Assembly (NCBI GenBank): GCA_030374765.1
Contig: JARGXX010000022.1
Location: forward strand, 1,584,665 to 1,648,664
Source: Agarophyton chilense
Taxonomy: Eukaryota; Rhodophyta; Florideophyceae; Gracilariales; Gracilariaceae
DNA: 64,000 nucleotides
Direction of reading: 5' to 3'
Position 1 is the first letter of the stretch; every line of letters starts with the position of its first letter. The translations under genes and the position numbers were made by a program. Below the pieces are notes generated by a model. It had not been told where the DNA came from. It saw only the letters and a list, made by a program, of their open reading frames with translations, and did no database searches. Of this stretch, positions 35,897-46,952 are shown piece after piece.

Positions 35897-37927
35897 TTAG
35901 TTTTTTGAAGCGGACCCCACCGAATTCGGTGCAGCTGCCTCGAAGGGGACCGGTTGTTCCCCGGTCGCAGGTACAACTTCTGTATCCCTGTCAGCAAGGT
36001 GAGCTCGGAGTATCCTTTGTTTCTCATAGGACCTACTCGGGACTCGAGCTTTCTCCTCAGGGGTCAGAGCCTCGTACTGAGCGATAATTCGTGAACCCTC
36101 TCGCAGGGGAAATGTGCAGTCTGGTGCTTTGTGACCACGGAGGTAACACAAATAGCAAATCAGCTCTGCCGGGTTCGGTTGTAGACGTGAATCCACGCGA
36201 CGTGGTGCTGTATCCCTCCATCCGGGGCGAGAGAACCGAGCAGCGGTATTCGCAAAAGGTAGCGATGCGGCTGGCACCCTCCGTCCTTGGGTATAGAGCG
36301 CAGGGTCTTCATCCGTAGTCGGAGCGGATGTCGACGGCAACTCAGACGTACCCATAGATTCGGGGTTACTTCCCATGAAGTGAATGTTATCATTGACCCC
36401 CACAGGGGCAGAGCCTCCTGCGAGTGACAAAGACGAGTTACCTCCATCGGCGAGGAGTGCCCGTGTCGGCCGACTCTTTCGGTTCTGCCGGGCACGGAGA
36501 GTATCCCCCTCAGCCTGAGCGTACTGAACCAGTTCCAAGTAGGTCAGCTTGCGCTTCTCTTCCCGATGTCGGGCAACCAATGCCCTTATCGAGGGGTCCA
36601 AAACATCCACAAACATGGAGCATCTCTCGTAGGCGGGGAATACATTCCCGCATCGGTGAAACGCTTTATTCAAGCGAGTTGAATACACCGTTTCGGTTTC
36701 CATCGGCTTCTGCCGCGTATCCCTTAATGCAAGGATTGCTTCCTGAATCGCATTTCCAGTACCATATGACCTCAAGAGGTACTGCACCGCTTCGGGCCAG
36801 CACGGGACTCCCCCTTCCGAGGCTCGGGATGATCCACGGACGGAGTTGAACTGGTCTTCAGCCATCCTTTTTAAGAAATAGGGTAATGCAAGATACGCTT
36901 GCGCTTCTCTCATACCGAGGATGTCAGCCTCCTGGACGAACCTCGCAAGGATATCGAGCACCAGAATTGGGTCTGTTCCTGTGAACTCCCTCTTCTGTAG
37001 GGTGATGCTCAGCCTTTTGATGTAGTCCTTGACCTTACCCGTTCCGCGGGATGTTCGATCTCCCGAAGGGTTATCCAACCGGTAATAGCGGTACGATAGC
37101 AGCTTCCGATAGAGAGAATTCGTCGGCTTCAGCTCCCTTAATCCAAGGTGTTTCCTACCCTTCTTCCGGGTACGGATTGCCCCTTGAGAGGTGTAAGTAG
37201 CCTTCGACCGAGTCGCCCGGGATGACCGGCGTTCATCTTCACTATCCGAAGATTCGGAGGACGAACTCGATGGCGAGCGATTGGGATCGGAATCCGATAA
37301 ATCCTCTTGGAGGTAAACCCTCTTCTTGGACTTGCGGCGGTCCCGTTTAGCGGAGCGGTGTTCTTCGTCTTCCGAAACGTCGGGTTTATCCTTCGAGGCT
37401 TCTGCGTCTCCGTCCATACGGATAATGGCCTCGAGGGTGTCCAGCCGAGCTCGGAAGCGTTCCGCTTGCACGCGGTGTTCCTCCACGAGGCTCCGGCACT
37501 CCTGGATAAAGACCCCAGGGGTACCAAAGCTTTCCAAAAGAGAGTTCACATCCCTCCTCAGGGTACGAAGGTCATCGGCGACTCCCCGCACCGGGGCGTC
37601 TTCCACCTTGCGGCGGAGGGTAGGAACCCCCTGAAGGAGCTCGACGTGAGCCGCGTTGACGATATCGATTCGAGTCTCCAGGCGCTGTAATTCAGGGTCG
37701 GCCCGACTTCGGGGTGCTGCTGAGGGGTTCTCCACCACTGGAGCTGGGCCCACAGCTACGACCTCTTGAGGACCTGAAACCACTGAGGGTGCTCTTCGAG
37801 TGTCCAGATCGATACCGGAATCGTTCCGATCTTCGGGAATTGAGCTCCTCGACTTAGGCGGGGCCGGGGGCACTGAATCCGCTTGACGGTTCGATCCAGT
37901 CTTGGAACCACGGGTAATCGGCGACAT
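35897..37927 (-). CDS. gag: E3 gag polyprotein
   Basis: Intact 676-codon frame starting MSPITRGS. The N-terminal half is charged and Ser-rich (SSSSSESSDSEDE). The central capsid-like part contains LLRSYGTGNAIQEAIL and LDPSIRALVARHREEK, and a CCHC zinc knuckle (CYLCYLRGHKAPDC) lies near 36110-36160. It packages the element RNA into virus-like particles in this family. It ends TCA AAA AAC TAA, giving a standard slippery heptamer directly before the stop. The gene is unbroken, while E1 gag has two stops, so E3 is the younger element. Confidence 0.92.
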   Translation of the reverse strand: MSPITRGSKTGSNRQADSVPPAPPKSRSSIPEDRNDSGIDLDTRRAPSVVSGPQEVVAVGPAPVVENPSAAPRSRADPELQRLETRIDIVNAAHVELLQGVPTLRRKVEDAPVRGVADDLRTLRRDVNSLLESFGTPGVFIQECRSLVEEHRVQAERFRARLDTLEAIIRMDGDAEASKDKPDVSEDEEHRSAKRDRRKSKKRVYLQEDLSDSDPNRSPSSSSSESSDSEDERRSSRATRSKATYTSQGAIRTRKKGRKHLGLRELKPTNSLYRKLLSYRYYRLDNPSGDRTSRGTGKVKDYIKRLSITLQKREFTGTDPILVLDILARFVQEADILGMREAQAYLALPYFLKRMAEDQFNSVRGSSRASEGGVPCWPEAVQYLLRSYGTGNAIQEAILALRDTRQKPMETETVYSTRLNKAFHRCGNVFPAYERCSMFVDVLDPSIRALVARHREEKRKLTYLELVQYAQAEGDTLRARQNRKSRPTRALLADGGNSSLSLAGGSAPVGVNDNIHFMGSNPESMGTSELPSTSAPTTDEDPALYTQGRRVPAASLPFANTAARFSRPGWRDTAPRRVDSRLQPNPAELICYLCYLRGHKAPDCTFPLREGSRIIAQYEALTPEEKARVPSRSYEKQRILRAHLADRDTEVVPATGEQPVPFEAAAPNSVGSASKN
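35900..35906 (-). promoter_or_regulatory. Programmed -1 frameshift site between E3 gag and pol
   Basis: On the minus strand the sequence A AAA AAC is in the correct phase of the gag frame (X XXY YYZ), with the gag TAA immediately following. The -1 frame is open from here through the whole of protease and RT up to the nonsense codon at 34233. This is the expected arrangement for -1 frameshifting; a downstream stimulatory structure was not evaluated. Confidence 0.75.
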
Positions 37928-38136
37928 GCTGCAGTCACGACACCGACGATTCGGGGTAATGATGAAATTCGATCACGAGATTCCCGGAGAACCGATGACG
38001 TAACACAAAACAAAAATAAAAACCAATTCCACCCTTTCCAAAGGAAACCCCTACAACAAATCTTCACGACGGTGCTTCCTCTTCCAAGAGATATTCAAAG
38101 ACGTGGATAACCAACCCAAAAGTCCGAGAACGGATT

Positions 38137-38154
38137 CTAAGTCGGGAGACCACT
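38137..38154 (-). promoter_or_regulatory. E3 primer binding site
   Basis: Minus-strand AGTGGTCTCCCGACTTAG adjoins the 5' LTR. It is identical to that of E1, so the two families use the same primer tRNA. The tRNA is not assigned. Confidence 0.75.
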
Positions 38155-39072
38155 TGTGGAGCAAAACCTGGCGACGGGAAGTGCTCTCAAGGTGTTCGAA
38201 GCCTTGCTCCCTGGGGGAGGCAGACTCAGAGACAGAGCCCTCCGTTCCACCCGTAGTGTGAGGTGTAACTCCCACGGGGTATTCCGGCAGTACCGACGGA
38301 GGTGAGGGGTAGAAACCGTTGGATCGGGAATGGGTATGGGTATCCCACAGAATGGGGGGAAATCCGGCGAAGAGGAAAAACGGGGCGAGGGTCGGGCACT
38401 AACAGGCACCGGACCCGAGAACCAGAAAAGGGGCGAAACAACAAAAGAAACCCAATACAAGGGCGAAAACCTGTCCTCGAAAGGAAACACAAAAAGCACG
38501 CAACAAGTAAGCAGAGCCCCCACGGGGTATCATGCAGGCAGGTCGTCTGAGCGGTCCCAAGGGGGTGGTTGCACGGAACCCAAACGTGGGCACTCTCCAA
38601 TTAGAGTCGTGTCCCTACGCAGGCGTTGCTAGCCAGAGCCCGTTCCGGGTTGTAAGGCCGAAACGATGGCGACGAAGAACCTCTAAAGGTATCGAAGACC
38701 AACCTTGGTTCCCCTTTACTCTGAGCTTCGGACTGTCAGATCTCGTCTCCCTAAGTAGGGCCCACTAAACTCTACTAATTACAGTAGTGCGCACCTGCTC
38801 AGGGCCATACACGTGGAGATCCCACTGTCAGGGCCCAAAAGTCCAACGTTCTAACAAATATCCGAAAATCGGTGCCAAAATTAAGCCACGTGTATCACGG
38901 GGCCAATCCAACCATGGGCCATCCGAATTTTCCCTTATAGGCGAATTCTAACCAGAAAACAGTGCCACCTCAGCACACCTTAGAGGGGATCATAATCATA
39001 ACCCTCGGAGGGTTCAATCCTCATTCTATGAGTTGCATCTTCAAGTATCCCCTAGCTGGGCGTTGCTCCACA
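38155..39072 (-). repeat. E3 5' LTR (right copy)
   Basis: 918 bp, starts TGTGGAGC, ends GCTCCACA, followed by the AACCC duplication at 39073. It differs from the left LTR by scattered substitutions and small indels. Confidence 0.93.
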
Positions 39073-39544
39073 AACCCGTGCGAGACACCACGACCATTCT
39101 CCGGGACGAAAAGCAAGTGCTGGAGATTTCGTTTGGTACGACCCCTGGACGCGCCAGTTGATCACCTCCGAGCAGGCTCGCTTTCTCCTGGAGGACCCGC
39201 GTGACATGCCACCGAACCAGCTTACTGGATACGTGTACGATGCTACTCCATCCGAGAACGGGGAGGAACCGTATGAGGAAGCGCCGGGAGCTGAGGCTGA
39301 ACTCGGTTACGAGGACGAGCCAGAGCTGGCAGGCGTAGCGACTTCCGTCGATAAATCCGCAGCGGCCGGAGTTGCTCAAGAGAACTGCCATTGGTTTACC
39401 CGACAACCGAGTGAAGTGCCCGTCGAAGATCCAGGCTTGGATCCGCTGAGGCAGTTCCTCTTAGATGCGGGCTTTCTTGTGGACCAGGGTGAGGGTGATC
39501 GCGCACAGCTTCTTGCGAACCTGCGTGCTCGCACGTCTCTTTGA
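39073..39544 (+). pseudogene. E2 antisense accessory gene, 3' piece
   Basis: It continues the reading frame cut at 28760. 39158-39544 is open to the same C-terminus (LRARTSL) as E1. Apart from the E3 insertion this copy shows no stop. It is followed by the same CT-rich spacer. Confidence 0.88.
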
Positions 39545-39845
39545 TGATCCTAGAAAAGACTTCTAGTCAACATCTTTGCAGTGGTATCTTGATACCAATA
39601 AAACTCCGGTGACTTCGTGTCTTCACGTTCCCTTCTTATCTTCTAGTCTTCATCTCTTCTCGCTTCTCCAGTTCTTAAATCCTTCTTCTCGCTTCTCGAG
39701 TTCTTCAATCCTTCTTCTCGCTTCTAGAGTTTGTCATAGGTGATAATCAGTAAATGTCCTTTGCTTGCGTGTCTTCACGTTTCCTCTTCATGATTTCTTG
39801 TTTTCTTCTCGCCTTTCGAGTTTTTACTACCTTTGTAGCCCATAC

Positions 39846-42800
39846 TTAGAAATGGGATGTGCCCATGAGCCCGACTATCGAGGAGTCGATCTCCCTGGGG
39901 AGTGGTAATCGCATGCGTCGATGATATCGCACGAGTTGCGAACGGGGGACATGAGCTATAGGTTCCCACGTATCCGCTTCCGGAGGAAAACCGTACCAAC
40001 GGACTCGATACAATAATTCTCTAGTATCTTCATGCTCGCCATGTTCATATTTGCGATCCATAACATATTCCTGGGCGTTTCCCAATGCTTTCGCTGTTGG
40101 CGCAAGACTCCTGTTAACTGGTTTGAAATGCCTTAGGGCTGACCCAAGTGTCTCTGTGTTAGCAGTCTCAGCGTCGCTAAGCGTTCGCTCGTCGACTAAT
40201 TGTCGTTCTGCCCGCAGGGGCAGTGTAATCATTCCTTGAGAACCTTTCTCAGATAAAGAGCTATCCTGTTTTCCAGGTTCCATAGAAGCGTACTTCTTGC
40301 TACCTCTCAATTCCATTCGTGGATGACCTTCCTTCGGTTTATCAGATTCTGACCGCTGTTCGGTGGACGATGGTGCTTGCACCACGACAGGAGGCGATAC
40401 CTCTTCTTCTTTCTGCCCACGAGGGATGGGAGCCGATATCGGCGGAACAGCGAGTGGCGCTTCACCTGACGGTTCAGCCTGAAGCGGTAACGGCGCGTTT
40501 TCGCGTGCACTCCTTTCCAAGTCCTTGGGGCCAAAGTCCAAAACATCTTTCCTGATTTCAGGTTCCATTTTTGTACTTACGGGTGTGCACGTTCCACGGG
40601 GCATATCCCGATACTTCGGAAGCTGTCTGTGATTGGCGTACGCAACCGCCGTCGATGGGATATCAGGAGCTTTCTCCTCTGCTCGAGCCATTGGTGGCGG
40701 TTCAATTTCCCCAGAGTCACTTGGGCTTTTGCCTTGACATTCCGTCGCAATTCTCTCCTTAGTTCTACCAGATACCTGGACTTCCACTTGCGGGTCAGGC
40801 GCGACTTCAACGCGATCGCACGATACACGTTCAACGTCCTCACCTGTCTTGATGACCACTGTGTCTTCATTAAGTTCCACCACTTTGAAGGGTCCAGCCG
40901 CTATCGGCAACAACTTATGACGAGATTCTTCCTGTTTGTCAGGTCTTTCGACTCGCACGAAGACGTGACCTCCTACTCGGATTGCCGGATTTCCTCTTCG
41001 CCTTCTGGCGTCATAGTTTCGCTTATAGCGAGCTTATGTCTTCGATATCTCTTTAGCGGCTTCTTCCGCTCTGGCCTTCAGGTCATTCCTCCATTTCAGA
41101 TGGTACTTAGCCGGGGGCGGCGCGTCCAATTCGGTCTCGTCGTCGAGCGCAACCGGTAAAGCCGGAGGGTTACGTGAGAGCACGAGTTCGAACGGTGCCG
41201 TCTTTGTAGAGGTATGCACTTGCGTGTTGCACGCGTAGCACAGAGTATCTGTAAACATGTCCCATTCTTTCGGGTGGTTCGCGATGTAGTGTCGTAATGC
41301 TGTTATCATCGAGCCGTTGAAACGCTCCACCTGACCGTTGCATTGCGGATGATAGGTCATGGTAAACACGTTTCGAATGCCCAAAAAGCGGCAAACATTC
41401 TGAAAGATCTTCGCAACGAATTGCTTCCCATTATCTGATAACAGAACTTCTGGTGGTCCGTATATAAATAACCAGTGTTTGATAAACGCCTGTGCGATTA
41501 CGGCTGCAGTTATCCGCTTCAGCGGCACAGTCCGCACTAGCTTCGAGAAGCGGTCGGTGATTACCAATAGGTAGCGATAACCTCGCCTTGAGCGAATCAT
41601 TTCCCCTAGGGTGTCGATACTGACGTATTGTAAAGGCGCTTTCGCCTGGAATAACGTCATCGGTTTCCGCTTCCTGTAAAGCTTCAGGCGATTCTTCGCA
41701 CATGTTGTACACAACCTCACTGTAGCATTGCAGTCCATTGCCAAAGTAGGCCAGTAAAAATCTCTTCTTAGAGTCATGAACAACTTCGTTCCTCCTGGAT
41801 GACCAGACAGCCTGCCGTAGTGTGCCAGATGGAGTACTCGACTCTTCAAGACGTGTGGAATCACGATATGATCATGCTTTTCGACATGTATTAACAGTAT
41901 TCCTCGTGAATCGAGTGAAAAGGGGAGCTCCTCCCCCCCGTTAAGACGAGAGCGTATCGACGCACAAAACGTATCGGCGTGTTGCTCATGGAGGAGCTCA
42001 CTGCACGAGATTCGCTCGAGTTGAACTGAAGGGTCAGTGTCTGCTAATGCAAAGAACGGGTCTGCATCCGAATATTCATCAAGGGTCTCTTGTTCCTCTT
42101 CTTCAAAAGATGGTGAATGGGTCTCCATGTAGAAGCAAGGTATCTCTTCATCGATTTCGCCTTGGGTTTCGCCCAGTGTTTTGAGTCGCGATAGCGCGTC
42201 CGCTTGGACATTGGCCAATTCCTTCTTAAACTTCACTTCGAAATCGAATTCAGAAAGGCGTAAGCGCCATCGTGTGAAACGACCAGACGGGTCTGTAATG
42301 GACAGCAACCATCGTAGAGACGAATGATCCGTGTTGACGTTAAAACGTTCTCCTTGGAGATACGGTCGCAATGTGGTTAGAGCCCAAACGACTGCAAGGC
42401 ATTTCTTTTCTGAAACTGAATATTTCTTCTCAGCTGCGTTCAGCAATCTTGACCAGTGACCAATGGGTTTGAGTTCACCATCAAAGTGTGTTTGAAAAAG
42501 GGCACACCCTACTTGGTACTCGCTAGAGTCGGTACCCACTGAGTATGGCAGGTTGGGGATGGGCAGCGCCAAGACTGGGGCTGTAATAATCTTTGTCTTC
42601 AGCGTGTCGAACGCTTCCGCTTCAGCTTGTCTGAATTGTTCCAGCTCTACTGGTTGTCCTTTACGCAGCTTTGCGTTGAGCGGTGCCGCTATATGCGAGT
42701 ATCGCGGCACGAATCGTCGGTAGACGTTGCACAAGCCGAGGAAAGAACGCAATTGCTTATGTGTCGACGGAAGTTGTACTTCGCGGAGAGCAGCTGTTTG

Positions 42801-44616
42801 TGCCTCTTGAATGGCAAACTGTCCCGGCTTGATCACATGTCCTAAGTACCGGACGGTGCCAGCGAACCATTCGCATTTCTTGAACTTCAAGGTGATACCT
42901 GCGCTCTGTAGTGCTTTGAGGATCTCCTTGAGATGCCGTAAATGGCTTTCCACATCCTGGGAAAATATGATCACATCGTTCAAATAGACTAAACAAGTCT
43001 TCCACTTGTATCTAGAGAGCAAGATGTCCAGAGTACACTGGAAAGTAGCCGGTGCATTCGTTAAGCCAAAGGGCATCCTTTTGAAACGGTAGAGACCGGC
43101 GTGACACGCAAATGCGGTTTTGTCTTGGTCTTCTTCCGCTACAGGCACCTGACAATAGCCAGAGTTGGCTTCCAACGTGGTGAACACGTTCGCTTCTCCT
43201 AAGCTGTCAATACATTCGTCCATTCGAGGGAACGGGTATGTATCTCGAAATGTAACTGCGTTCAGTTTTCGATAATCGATACAGAATCGTAAAGAGCCAT
43301 CAGGTTTTGGAACCAGCACCACTGGTGAGGCCCAAGCAGATTGAGCTTCTTCGATTACTCCTTCTTCCAGCATTTTGCTGACATTCTCCTCCTCGATTTG
43401 GCGAGTCCGCGGTCCCGCTCTGTAGGGTGGTTGGGAGATGGGTCGTGACCCTGGGACCAAATCATTGTGGTGTTCTGTAGCGGAGATCTCTCCTAGTTTT
43501 CCACTCCACATGGATGTATACTTCTTCAGCATAGACCTGATCTTCGTTCTGTAGTATTTCGACACATGTACTGAGTCGAACTCATCGACAAGGCTCTCTG
43601 GATCCTTTGCCGTTTGCAATTGATCTCCAGACGGAGTTTGCAGTTCTTCGTCTGTGTCACCGACATGGGTTAATCCCAATACTTCTGCAGTAGAAATATG
43701 AGTATAGACCACCACTGTGGGATGAGGCAAAGCTGTTGCAACAATCTGATTCTTCGGTATCTGATAATCGTTATCGGTGAACTTACTCACTAGTATCCAA
43801 AAGGGGCTACCAGGATCAACCTGAAAAATGCCGTTAGCGACTAGCAATCCACGGGATTCGTACATCCGAGTATTCGGTTGAATTACCACGAGTCCGTGTC
43901 GTTCTGTTCTTACTTGAACCCAAGTTTGGGTTTGCGCCTTCAACATAGCACTCTTAGTTACTCGAATCCTCGGCGAGACACGTCCTCGGGATTTCCCGTA
44001 TTCCATAGATGGTGGAAGTGGAGGTGCTTCGGGGCAACGACGCATTGGCTTGCGAACAATTGGTACCATTGATCCATCATCTAGTTCCACTAGTTTTCTT
44101 CGCGGGCGAATGGCTTCGACAAACTTGTCGCAATAATCACATCCCAGTACCACTGGTGCAGCTAACTTCTTACAGACGATGAAGTCGATTAGGACTACAA
44201 AGCGTCCCAAACGCACCAAGAGTCGAACTGTTCCCAGTGTCTTCACAGCATTTTTGTTGGCATCCCGGATGTCCGGTAAAGGACCGTATCGAATACGTTC
44301 TAAGTCAGCAGGAGCGAGCTCCGATTCCCGTATAAAGTTCGGACCAGCACCTGTGTCCAAGATAGTCAATCGACGGGATCACAGATTCCTGTCAGAGCCG
44401 ATGTCGGCATAGACCTTATAGTTTCTTTTAGACATTACCATGAGGTAACTTTCCCGTTTTGACGGACAAGTATAACGTCTCCAAGAACGATGTAACCCAC
44501 AGTCAAACTGTACTCGCTTTCCGTTCGGCGGATTGATTCCGTACGGCGGAAATTTGGGAGGCCTCAAGAGAATCTTGGGCTTCCAAGCGCGGGGGCAGGG
44601 AGGCGAGCTCTCCCTG
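39846..44616 (-). pseudogene. pol: E2 pol, truncated at its 5' end
   Basis: It carries a 1,111-codon open stretch (41034-44369) with protease, RT, RNase H and integrase, and the chromodomain frame 39846-40958. It shares with E1 the TGA upstream of the protease (44379-44381) and the TAA inside the integrase C-terminal region (41034-41036). It also shares the changed RT residues: TLEAN at 43164-43175, YLND at 42975-42986, and Lys for the RNase H Glu. It lacks the E1-specific TAG. Sequence beyond 44616, including gag, is missing. Confidence 0.92.
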
Positions 44617-45363
44617 AATATATTGGTGTTTTGGAATGCTGAAAAATCAATGAATTTTTTGATGTCTGTGTCTGAGTTGAAAACAGGGCCGGCCAGACAA
44701 AAAATTGTAAAAATTATGCTGTGGCGCAGGTCAAGCAGCCAGACATGTATTTGATTTAATCTACCGAATAGCAGGCCTCAGTATACCGCAAATGCAAGTC
44801 TGATCGAGACTAGAAAAACGCGATAGAAGGTGCCAAAAATGGAGGTTGTCCGAGACAAAACGTGTGTCTGAGACAAAACGGGTGTCTGAGACACCACGGG
44901 TGTGTATGAACTTGTGACAGTTGCCATACCAAATTCATCTCTGGGCACTGGACTACACGTTTCACGGGCCTGTAACGCGGCTAAACACGTAGAAAGACGT
45001 GTGAGGGAGGATCTTAGAGAAATCCAAAGTGTACAGTTGAACATAGTGGCCGCTAGATGATCTGATCTAATTTTCGAAAAGCTTCGGATTTGGGTGTGTT
45101 TGGGAGGGGTTTTACAATCTGAGAAAAGGTATTTGCCGTGTGTGCGGTAGACGGCAGATGACTAGCTCGTGATTCACCGAACTGTGGACACGCACAAGTG
45201 GGGCTGAGGAGAGTGTGTTGGATGTGAATGATGTGTAAGAGTGCTGAAGAGGGACCGAGCTGGACACAAAAACCGTGTGATGATTGGCGTTTTAGCATGC
45301 CGAAAAATGTTTGAATGACTTGCAGTCCCTCAAGAAAAGAGGTGGGTTTAGGGGAAGATGCAC
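44617..45363. other. Spacer between E2 and the subtelomeric element
   Basis: No supportable gene. It includes a run of three similar units near 44850-44900 (GTCTGAGACAAAACGGGT-like) and one telomere-like GGGTTTAGGGG at about 45347, immediately left of the first long repeat. Confidence 0.5.
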
Positions 45364-46943
45364 CTATATATATTACAGGTTGTAAGTGTGGGCTGGCGCT
45401 TGGTAAAACGCAGTTGTCAGTAGCGCTTGGTAATTACATACACCAAGCGCCACGCGCTGCATTCGACGTATGTGCGATTTTGACCCCCTGGATGGAAAAC
45501 GTTGTGCTGGAGAGCGCGTATGACACATTGGCACGCTCAAAAAATCGTGGCTAATTGCGCTCAGGCGCTTCGTTCGGGTAACGTAGCGCGCGACTTGCCA
45601 GATGTTGGGGCGCAGCACCCATTTTCGCAATATTGGCTTTGGAAAAAATCATAAATTTTAGGCGCGCTGGGCTTTCTGCCAAATCCTGCGTTTGCACATG
45701 CTTTATTGTAACATTTTTGCTACACAACGTGGAGGCGTGCGTCGAGTGTGGCACTCAAAGGCGCTTGGTTTCAGCCACATCTCCGCTGCACAGTCGAGCT
45801 GTGTTGTAAGCTGGATAATGTGCGAAAATTATATCAAAAGAAAGGGTTAGGGTATGCATTTGCGCTTGGTTCTGTGGCGATTTCGTGGAGGCAGTTGGCA
45901 CATTGTCAGGCGTTTTGTATGTGCGTTTTTGGGGTCGTAGACGCGGGTAAAAAAGGTGCGTTTGCGCTTGGTTCTAGGATGGTTTTCATATCCGGCAACA
46001 CGGGGGGTCGATATTCGTTGGTATTGTCAAGTTCAATGTAGGTTGAGTGTGGTGAGTAGTAGGTCAGGCGAGTGCTGGCGCCACACTCTCAGCTAAAGAA
46101 GACGCGTGCAGTGCGTTTAGTGAGGTAGGGATGACGTATGCTAAACGATGCCAGGTAGAGTCTTATGACGTTAAGGTTTGTCCAACAGTGGCATCGCCAC
46201 AAAGTAGCTATCGGTCAGGGCCTACGGGAGTTTACGTTTTCGTACAGGAAACCATTGTGTACGGGCTTTTACAGGTTTCAGGGGTTTAGGAGTTTAGGGG
46301 TTTTAGGGGAAGCTTTACCTTTATGGGATTTTGAATTTACGGAGAGGAAAACATTGTGTCGGGGTTTTAGGGGTTTTACAGGTTCAGGGGTTCAGGGGTT
46401 CAGGGGGTTTAGGGGAAACTTTACCTTTATGGGATTTTTTATTTACGGAGAGGAAAACATTGTTTAGGGGCTGGTGGGCTTTAGGGGTTTTAGGGGAAGC
46501 TTTGCGTTTATTGGATTTTAGGGGTTTTAGGGGTCTAGAGTCGAGACGTCAAGTTCCAGTATAGTACGAATGCGTGGTGAACAGATTGTTTGAGGATGTA
46601 CTCGATATCTGCGGTGGTTGGATAAAGTTCTGTTTTGAGCGACCTGCATTCGATAAGTATACTGGGCTTTATGTGTGGGACTGATATAGAGAGTAGGTTG
46701 TTTCGTTACACTGTATTTTTGAGGCGGAGTTGGGGTATTTAGGGGCTGAGGTTGAGCTGGAGATAGAGTCGTTTGAATAACGCTTGTTGCTGGATTGGGT
46801 GTAATGTAACGGTCGAATATGGGGTGTTTGGCGTTTTTCTTAAGTATAAAGAGGAGGAAATGTGGTTTTCTGTGGAAAGGAAGAGAGTTGAAAGCAAAAT
46901 GGAGAAAGAAGAATGGGTGTTTTTTGTACCGGGTTGGAATCTA
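45364..46943 (+). repeat. Long direct repeat, left copy (DR-L)
   Basis: About 1.58 kb, near-identical to 59973-61552 at a constant offset of 14,609 bp. It starts CTATATATATTACAGG and ends GGTTGGAATCTA. It contains five direct and one inverted GCGCTTGGT motif in its first 610 bp, and degenerate telomere-like G-rich runs at 46260-46530. Small open frames (for example 45748-46041) are shared with the right copy but have no recognisable product. The helicase stop codon lies about 10 bp to its right. Confidence 0.93.
45396..45972 (+). promoter_or_regulatory. Cluster of GCGCTTGGT motifs in DR-L
   Basis: Exact copies at 45396-45404, 45423-45431, 45761-45769, 45862-45870 and 45964-45972, and one inverted copy at 45442-45450. 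The second and the inverted copy form a 9-bp-arm hairpin with a 10-nt loop. DR-R has the same set at +14,609. A single copy (61582-61590) is the last element sequence before the telomere array. The spacing resembles binding-site iterons; the binder is unknown. Confidence 0.6.
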
Positions 46944-46952
46944 AAATCGTGC

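Larger units (their letters stand above)
28761..39072 (-). mobile_element. Ty3/gypsy chromovirus E3 inserted in E2
   Basis: LTRs of 915 bp (28761-29675) and 918 bp (38155-39072), a perfect 5-bp target duplication, gag and pol on the minus strand, and an antisense accessory gene on the plus strand. Relative to E1 the proteins are clearly homologous but diverged. RT catalytic motifs are intact (TLDAN, YLDD), but one codon is a stop and the integrase domain is absent. A chromodomain remains at 32016-32288. The LTRs differ at a few per cent of sites. Confidence 0.95.
28019..44616 (-). mobile_element. Truncated E1-type chromovirus E2, split by E3
   Basis: E2 comprises 28019-28760 and 39073-44616, corresponding to E1 11007-17280. 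It lacks both LTRs and all of gag. It is almost identical to E1, with an offset of 27,332 bp in the pol region. Joining the two pieces across E3 needs removal of one AACCC duplication. Both outer ends are abrupt junctions with unrelated sequence (Tc1 remnant on the left, spacer on the right), which argues for truncation by deletion or for a duplicated segment rather than a fresh retrotransposition. Confidence 0.88.

Noticed and set aside
45748-46041. 97-codon open frame in the long direct repeat, also in the right copy (60357-60650)
   Set aside because: No domain, unusual composition, and its preservation is explained by the two copies being nearly identical.
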